Shown here piece by piece: positions 13,868-18,426 of a DNA stretch of 18,426 nucleotides; the first letter of the stretch is position 1, and the number at the start of each line of letters is the position of its first letter. Source of the stretch: Candidatus Bipolaricaulota bacterium (lineage in GTDB: Bacteria > Bipolaricaulota > Bipolaricaulia > Bipolaricaulales > Bipolaricaulaceae); the NCBI GenBank assembly GCA_014360945.1, contig JACIWM010000019.1, positions 1 through 18,426 of the forward strand, written 5' to 3'. Position numbers and translations under genes: made by a program. The notes beneath the pieces were generated by a model. That model searched no databases. It was not told the DNA's origin and saw only the letters and a list, made by a program, of their open reading frames with translations.

Positions 13868-13916
13868 TCTTATGTAATATGTATATACATATACATACAT
13901 ATATTGTTACATAAGA
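13868..13916. repeat. 12-bp inverted repeat, copy D, inside the origin
   Basis: TCTTATGTAATA (13868-13879) and TGTTACATAAGA (13905-13916) match the other copies with one change and extend outward by ATA/TAT. The spacer is longer (25 bases) and is an alternating TATAC/ATACAT run. The copy lies between iterons 5 and 6. Confidence 0.85.
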
Positions 13917-13987
13917 TATATAATATTCCGCCCTGCGAAACCCACTTTCAAATCGAAATTTAGTCTCCCAAGCCAACCTAAACCAGG

Positions 13988-14030
13988 GGGTACATTTCCT
14001 GTTACAAATCGAAATTTGGTGTGTGTCACC
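13988..14030. repeat. 43-bp direct repeat, copy 1
   Basis: GGGTACATTTCCTG, an iteron, then TTTGGTGTGTGTCACC. It repeats at 14072-14114 with one base change. The start-to-start distance is 84 bases, eight turns of B-DNA at 10.5 bp per turn, so both copies face the same side of the helix. Confidence 0.9.
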
Positions 14031-14071
14031 CTATTTTATGAAAAAATAGCCTGTAAGTATTAAGTCACGTA

Positions 14072-14114
14072 GGGTACATTTCCTGTTACAAATCGAAATT
14101 TGGTGTGCGTCACC
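14072..14114. repeat. 43-bp direct repeat, copy 2
   Basis: It matches copy 1 except C for T in GTGTGCGTCACC. It forms the outer right edge of the origin. Confidence 0.9.
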
Positions 14115-14195
14115 TGCATGAATTCAAAAAAATCTATTTAAAAGTCAACACTTATAGACCAACATACCGTAGGATGTGCTGGCCCGCAAAAAAAT

Positions 14196-14203
14196 GATAT
14201 AAA
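14196..14203 (+). promoter_or_regulatory. TATA box for the gene at 14262
   Basis: GATATAAA, about 60 bases before the GTG start. Transcription would begin near 14225. A second candidate, TATTTAAAAG, lies near 14134. Confidence 0.4.
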
Positions 14204-14261
14204 TGGCCTGGTTCACTAATCGGATCAAATTATCTTAAAGCGTGACGGGGGGTGCTATGGA

Positions 14262-14789
14262 GTGGATATCAAGAAACTCAAAACTAACAAACTCAAGATC
14301 TTAGTTGCTATACTAGCGGTTGCAGTGATAATAGCTGACCTTTATGTATATGGACAATATAAAATGGCCCAAATGGATAACTATATGCATCAGGCTAGGC
14401 AATTACTTGAAGAATCAGATAAGTGCTCTCAAGAGGCTAATAATTACGTTTCAGCGGATAACATCGATGGTGCCAAGATAAAGGTTGATGAAGCCATAGA
14501 ATTAACAAAAAAGGCTATCGAATTACAAGAGAGAGGATACCAGTACGCTGACGGCCCATACAAGGAAATAATAGAACTACTCATAGAAGAAAACCAACTA
14601 TACCTAAAGACTCTGGAATCATGGAAGGAGAGACTAGAATGCATAAAGGAAGGTGATTATGCCAGCGCATTGGAACTTAAAGCCCAAGAAGAAGATATAT
14701 ATGCAGAAATAAATAAAATTGATGCCAGGAAAGAAACCATCAAGTCAAAACACCCAGATGTCAAAGAGCACATAGAAAAATACTGGTAA
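14262..14789 (+). CDS. Membrane-anchored coiled-coil protein
   Basis: The GTG start at 14262 is preceded by GGGGGTG. The 175-residue product has one N-terminal membrane helix (LKILVAILAVAVIIADLYVY), then is wholly helical and acidic (HQARQLLEESDKCSQEANNY, IKVDEAIELTKKAIELQERG). The repeated AxEL/AIEL units resemble helical hairpins. Without a signal cleavage site it is probably tethered with the helical domain outside the cell. No family is recognised. It begins beyond the origin and is the first gene to its right. Confidence 0.6.
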   Translation: MDIKKLKTNKLKILVAILAVAVIIADLYVYGQYKMAQMDNYMHQARQLLEESDKCSQEANNYVSADNIDGAKIKVDEAIELTKKAIELQERGYQYADGPYKEIIELLIEENQLYLKTLESWKERLECIKEGDYASALELKAQEEDIYAEINKIDARKETIKSKHPDVKEHIEKYW

Positions 14790-14813
14790 AGATGACAAAA
14801 TAAAATGGGACTA

Positions 14814-14838
14814 CTCTTTTTTTATATTCCTTTTTTTT
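14814..14838 (+). terminator. T-rich terminator
   Basis: Two T-runs (14817-14823 and 14831-14838) follow the stop at 14789, as expected for archaeal U-rich termination. Confidence 0.6.
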
Positions 14839-14878
14839 GTTGTGTTAGCGCAGATTATTCGAGATGTGAATGGCGTTT

Positions 14879-17752
14879 CTAATCATGAGATAATTCATTT
14901 GTTATTGCATCATAGACCTTTGGGAGCCACTTATTAATCTCTTTATCTGGGATTCCAAGGATCTGCAACAATCTCCTATCCAATTCGACTCTAGCCCAAT
15001 GTCTTTCCTTGAACTGTTCTGATAATGAAGGAAACTCGCACTTTTTCAATTTATCATATAATTCGAGTAACTTACTTTTTTGATCTTCAGTTAAAAGTCC
15101 TATATCTATTATGTCAAAGAGGATAAGATCTGGTTCCGCTATGTCGGTATAGGTTCCTGTAGTCTGTTTTCTTAACCTGATGATGTCAGCTATCCCAATC
15201 ACCGAGTTTAAGCAAAGAGTATTTATTTTGGCGTCATCCCCTTTTAAGAATATACATTTAAATGCGCCGTCTGGTACTATGAATTTTTTATCTGAACAAA
15301 ATGCAAATAGAAACGTGTTTTTTGAATGTGGATTGAATTTGCGTGCGGTGACCATTTGCGTCCATTTGCCTTTCATCTTCTTCCTGACGATGTTATAAGT
15401 GAATTTATCTTTTTCCTTGAATTTCGATAACTTTAAAACATTTTTCCATCCTTTAAATTCTTTTGTGATTATATAATCCCTGGTGTCTGTAATGTCAAAT
15501 TTGTTGATATCTGTTAGTGTCCTTAATGCAGGTTTTAAGTATTCTTTTTTTATTTTAAATGTTTCTGCAGGCCAATTCTTGATATAAAATTCTACGGGGT
15601 CTTTTTCATCATCTTTTAGGATTAAAAATGCTCGTTTCGATCTATTTTCGCCAAATGGATTAGTTATAAATGACATTTGAGAAATGCCTGCAGGTGAAGT
15701 ATGGAGACCTTCCCTAATTTCACTTCTTTTTAATTTTCGAAGAAGATGACCTATTTTCTCCTTTATTAAGGATTTGAATTCCATGATAACATGGGCTGAT
15801 TTTGCACTTGAAAATCCAAAGAGAGGCATCAGATTGTTAATATTATCTTTAAGATGCCTATAATCATAGTCAATGATATCTAAGTTTTTTTCTGATGTGG
15901 AGGTTTCCCCTTTTTCTATATATTTAACAATATTTGCAGCATCCTGGGGAGTTAAATCATGAATATTCTCATTTAAAATAACAAATCTGGTTTTATCACC
16001 ATCGGATGGCCTTTTCTTCCTTGCAACTAATAATATATCCTTAAACGCCGCCTTTTCTGAAAATGCAATGTTTTTCCCTGCTCTGATAACATATTCGATT
16101 TTATAGTTTTTGATTAAGTGTTTTCTTATCTTTTCTGTGGCCTTGCCTCGGAATATGTTTATTGGTAGGACAGCAGCTATCTTTCCACCTGGTTTGACAA
16201 GATAATCGCAAAGTGCTAAGAAATAGCCCCACAAGTTAATCCTATGGCCACATATATTTCCTAAAATTTTGTTCTCTTTTAATTTTTCTCTCATATCTTT
16301 TGGCATTTTTTCTCTATCGCTAAATGGAGGGTTCATTATCACGACGTCAGCTGGTTTTAAGTAAAATTCTTCTCCTTTTCCTTCAGGTGATACTGTTCCT
16401 TCAGCTTCTTTTTGCTTTGAAACTCCAAAGAGGGTTTTTTGCATGCTTACTGTATAAGGGGAAAGTTTTATGCCCTTATCCTTAAATTCTTCATTTCTTA
16501 GTTTTCTAGCTAGTTCTAGGGAATCTTTTGTCACAACTCTGACAATATTAGTTTCTTCCTCTATGTTTTGGGTTGCTAGGTTTATTGTGGTTATGTGAGC
16601 AGCAAAGGGCATTATATCGATTCCTGTGAGATCTTCCTCGAGAAATTTTTTATGCATTTTGCCAAAGTTTCTGTAACCATATAATTTCTTGTAAAGGTTT
16701 TGTTTTCTTTTATAGCTGGAAACTAGTAGGGTGCCGGATCCACAAGCAGGATCTATAACTTTTTCATCCCAAGAATCTATAGAAAGACCTGCTAGTATTT
16801 CCGCGGCTATAGGATGTGTGTAAAATGCAGCTAAGACCTTTCTAACTTCTTGAGGGATTAGATCATGGAAGAATCTGCCTGCTAGATCATGGGTTATGTG
16901 TTCTGCTCTCAAAGACTTTATTGCATTTATTAGCTCATTTAAAGTTTCAATGACTTCTTGTTTATTGGGGATATAGCCTAAAATATTGACTTTATAAATG
17001 GATTTGTAGTTTATGCTTGTAATCTTGTCAAAATAGTTTTGTAAGTCTTGGATTTTCTCTATTTCCTTTAGCTCAGGTAGAAAATCATGTTTGGTCTTTC
17101 TTTTGAAGATATGATAGAATAGAAGTTGATTAAACAGGAGATATGAAGCCAGGTTTATGATTTGTCTTTCAGCTTTTTCTTTATCTTTTATTTCACTTAT
17201 CGCAGAAAACAAATCTAATTTATCTACAACTTCTGAAATTATCTGATCCGACTTTATTTGGTAGATTACACTGTTAAGATCTTTAACGTAACTCTCTATT
17301 AATTTAACCACTGTATTAAAATCAATTTTGGGTTTCTTGGCGATAATCCGTTCCTTCAAAGTCTTGAAAACTTGAGCTGGTGTTATAGTGTTGCTTTCCA
17401 CCCAATAATCTGTGAAAATCCCAGCTTGCACTTCTTCCTCCAATGCAATTCTATGAAGATCAATGTCATCGAGGATTGCCTGTCCCTTAAACTTTTCAGG
17501 ATAAACAAGTACTATCATGTTCTGGGTCTTTAGTCTTTTAGCATAGTCATAAGCTTGAGCCATAGCATCTAAGGTGATCCCTACCTTCCCTATTTTAACT
17601 TCAATTACAAAAGAAGTACTATTATATTTAAATAATATGTCAGGGTGTTTACCAGCAACTTGAGTTTCCCCTACCGCTTTAAAGCCAAGATCCTGTAAAT
17701 AACTGATCAATGGAGGATAAAGAGTCCTCTCCTCTATCTTTGGTAATGTCAT
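14879..17752 (-). CDS. Type IIG restriction-modification enzyme (nuclease-methyltransferase-specificity fusion)
   Basis: The 957-residue single polypeptide has three parts. An N-terminal PD-(D/E)XK nuclease carries PD at 37-38 and E51-V-K53 (FVIEVK). A helical linker covers about 145-310. An N6-adenine methyltransferase follows, with motif I DPACGSG (334-340), GIDIMPFA and motif IV NPPF (474-477). The C-terminal 330 residues are the presumed target-recognition domain. This is the layout of Eco57I/MmeI-like enzymes, which cut unmethylated foreign DNA and protect the host copy by methylation. All key motifs are intact. The start at the ATG has only a weak site (GGTTAGTG). There is no separate S subunit or BREX gene, and the recognition sequence cannot be read from the protein. 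Lower GC than the element backbone suggests separate acquisition. Confidence 0.9.
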   Translation of the reverse strand: MTLPKIEERTLYPPLISYLQDLGFKAVGETQVAGKHPDILFKYNSTSFVIEVKIGKVGITLDAMAQAYDYAKRLKTQNMIVLVYPEKFKGQAILDDIDLHRIALEEEVQAGIFTDYWVESNTITPAQVFKTLKERIIAKKPKIDFNTVVKLIESYVKDLNSVIYQIKSDQIISEVVDKLDLFSAISEIKDKEKAERQIINLASYLLFNQLLFYHIFKRKTKHDFLPELKEIEKIQDLQNYFDKITSINYKSIYKVNILGYIPNKQEVIETLNELINAIKSLRAEHITHDLAGRFFHDLIPQEVRKVLAAFYTHPIAAEILAGLSIDSWDEKVIDPACGSGTLLVSSYKRKQNLYKKLYGYRNFGKMHKKFLEEDLTGIDIMPFAAHITTINLATQNIEEETNIVRVVTKDSLELARKLRNEEFKDKGIKLSPYTVSMQKTLFGVSKQKEAEGTVSPEGKGEEFYLKPADVVIMNPPFSDREKMPKDMREKLKENKILGNICGHRINLWGYFLALCDYLVKPGGKIAAVLPINIFRGKATEKIRKHLIKNYKIEYVIRAGKNIAFSEKAAFKDILLVARKKRPSDGDKTRFVILNENIHDLTPQDAANIVKYIEKGETSTSEKNLDIIDYDYRHLKDNINNLMPLFGFSSAKSAHVIMEFKSLIKEKIGHLLRKLKRSEIREGLHTSPAGISQMSFITNPFGENRSKRAFLILKDDEKDPVEFYIKNWPAETFKIKKEYLKPALRTLTDINKFDITDTRDYIITKEFKGWKNVLKLSKFKEKDKFTYNIVRKKMKGKWTQMVTARKFNPHSKNTFLFAFCSDKKFIVPDGAFKCIFLKGDDAKINTLCLNSVIGIADIIRLRKQTTGTYTDIAEPDLILFDIIDIGLLTEDQKSKLLELYDKLKKCEFPSLSEQFKERHWARVELDRRLLQILGIPDKEINKWLPKVYDAITNELSHD

Positions 17753-17814
17753 AATAACACTAACCTTCCTTTTTCTTTAAGGTTTACTGGGTAGGGTACA
17801 GCAGCTGTGTAAGT

Positions 17815-17826
17815 TGTGTTAACACA
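17815..17826. promoter_or_regulatory. 12-bp palindrome TGTGTTAACACA upstream of the type IIG gene
   Basis: A perfect palindrome about 63 bases before the ATG, and a plausible operator. A second inverted pair, TGATAA-GAAA-TTATCA, lies near 17845-17860. No controller gene is adjacent. Confidence 0.45.
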
Positions 17827-17881
17827 TCATTTAAATTGATACTTTGATAAGAAATTATCATTTCGCAAACATATAAATTAA

Positions 17882-17962
17882 TTAAATTCACTGGATAAAA
17901 TTAAAAATATTGGAGCCATAACAAAGGAAGAATTTGAAAAAATAAAGGAAAAAATACTTTAA
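17882..17962 (+). pseudogene. Relic of a SHOCT-domain C-terminus
   Basis: The frame ending at the TAA at 17960 reads LDKIKNIGAITKEEFEKIKE then KIL-stop, the standard SHOCT ending (L-x-x-G-x-IT-x-EEF-x-x-K-K-x-x-L). An in-frame stop (TAA at 17879) cuts it off only 26 codons upstream, and no start or ribosome-binding site precedes it. It is best read as the tail of a gene whose body has been lost, perhaps when the type IIG gene arrived. Confidence 0.65.
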
Positions 17963-18003
17963 ATTATATTCCATTGATGTCCTTTAATGCCAAGTCCTTC
18001 AAG

Positions 18004-18423
18004 CTATTCTTCTTTGGGTGATTCTATTGCTTTTCTTTTGGTTAATTTTTCTAGTATGATCTCAAGTATGCCCCTGTTCTGTAATCTTTCTACCTCGTTT
18101 TGCAGGTGGCTTACTTCTTTTTCCCTCTTTCTATAAACTTCTTCTAGGTGTCTGTATTCGCTTTTTAATTTGTCGTGCTCTGTTTGTAATTGGTCTAGTT
18201 GTTTGGTTAGTTGTTTTTTTTCTTCTATTATTTCTTCATATTTTTGGTGGATTTTTATTAGTTTTTGGAAGTTTTCTTTTGGGATTATGCATACTTCTTC
18301 GTTGCATTTGAGGCCCTGGTCTTTTACCTCATCCTTTTTTAGGTTGATGGTGTACTGTTTTGTCTTGTATTCTTTCCCTTTGCGTTTGTACCTGCGCTCA
18401 TAACACCTGACAATAGACTCCAA
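18004..18423 (-). CDS. Coiled-coil protein at the window edge (5' end uncertain)
   Basis: The frame runs to within three bases of the end of the window, so the start may lie outside; the TTG at 18423 is only a possibility. The first 50 residues (IVRCYERRYKRKGKEYKTKQ, then INLKKDEVKDQGLKCNEEVCI) look like a small basic beta domain. From about residue 60 to 120 there is a continuous coiled coil (KKQLTKQLDQLQTEHDKLKS), followed by a short helical tail. No family is recognised. A DNA-binding or scaffold role is possible. Confidence 0.6.
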   Translation of the reverse strand: MESIVRCYERRYKRKGKEYKTKQYTINLKKDEVKDQGLKCNEEVCIIPKENFQKLIKIHQKYEEIIEEKKQLTKQLDQLQTEHDKLKSEYRHLEEVYRKREKEVSHLQNEVERLQNRGILEIILEKLTKRKAIESPKEE

Positions 18424-18426
18424 AAA

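Larger units (their letters stand above)
13561..14114. other. Probable replication origin with eight iterons and an AT-rich unwinding element
   Basis: The 13-bp iteron TTTCGAYTTGTAA, or a close variant, occurs eight times. Forward copies are at 13616, 13657, 13698 and 13725. Reverse copies start at 13562, 13946, 14002 and 14086. Most point inward at a central AT-rich segment (13741-13920), whose first part has no G on the plus strand for 69 bases (13753-13821). Iteron arrays around a low-melting segment beside cdc6 are the standard archaeal origin layout. Confidence 0.85.

Noticed and set aside
13561..14114. The repeats as a CRISPR array
   Set aside because: The repeats are 13 bp, in both orientations and unevenly spaced, and no cas gene is present. 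They fit origin iterons.
14879..17752. The large methyltransferase as BREX PglX or a type I HsdM
   Set aside because: The N-terminal PD-(D/E)XK nuclease is fused to the methyltransferase, and no partner genes of either system are present.

Overview
The window looks like archaeal DNA from a methanogen, most likely the order Methanobacteriales. The evidence is a strong GGAGGTG(A) ribosome-binding site in front of most genes, frequent GTG and TTG starts, TATA-box promoters, and an archaeal Orc1/Cdc6 initiator beside an AT-rich iteron origin. I cannot name the species. The middle of the window (about 3.1-14.1 kb) reads as the backbone of a Cdc6-type plasmid or provirus. Three families of repeated non-coding elements occur only there: a 12-bp inverted repeat bracketing TATA-like sequence (4 copies), a GC-rich hairpin joined to a four-G-run tract (4 copies plus one hairpin-less copy), and a promoter block with GGGCC(C/T) (3 copies).

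Layout. 1-1277 (+): a NERD-domain membrane protein whose start codon lies just outside the window, coupled to a small membrane-anchored zinc-ribbon protein. 1443-2804 (-): an ApeA-like HEPN anti-phage protein. 3132-5356 (-): a Holliday-junction-resolvase-like protein lacking its catalytic residues, a secreted DUF11 protein and an acidic membrane-anchored surface protein. 6102-7903 (+): a DUF3800 protein and a second NERD paralogue. 9548-7900 (-): a compact four-gene membrane operon including a 34-residue membrane peptide. 9620-11250: repeats and three small genes. 12124-11333 (-): an ERF-type single-strand annealing protein and a DUF6788 protein. 13540-12452 (-): Orc1/Cdc6. 13561-14114: the probable replication origin. 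14262-14789 (+): a membrane-anchored coiled-coil protein. 17752-14879 (-): a one-polypeptide type IIG restriction-modification enzyme. 17882-17962: a SHOCT-domain relic. 18423-18004 (-): a coiled-coil protein at the window edge.

How it fits together. Orc1/Cdc6 probably binds eight 13-bp iterons, two of which flank or overlap its own promoter, so it may repress itself. ERF, DUF6788 and the Hjc-like protein suggest a recombination module. The surface and membrane genes share a promoter block or sit in one tightly coupled operon. ApeA-like and type IIG genes, with NERD and DUF3800 proteins, give the element a defence-rich character.

The most unusual features are non-coding. A perfect 57-base purine mirror repeat lies 6 bases after the cdc6 stop, and several other leftward genes end at G-runs or structured G-rich DNA on the same (template) strand. 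This suggests a structure-based way of ending transcription, or replication, in this element.
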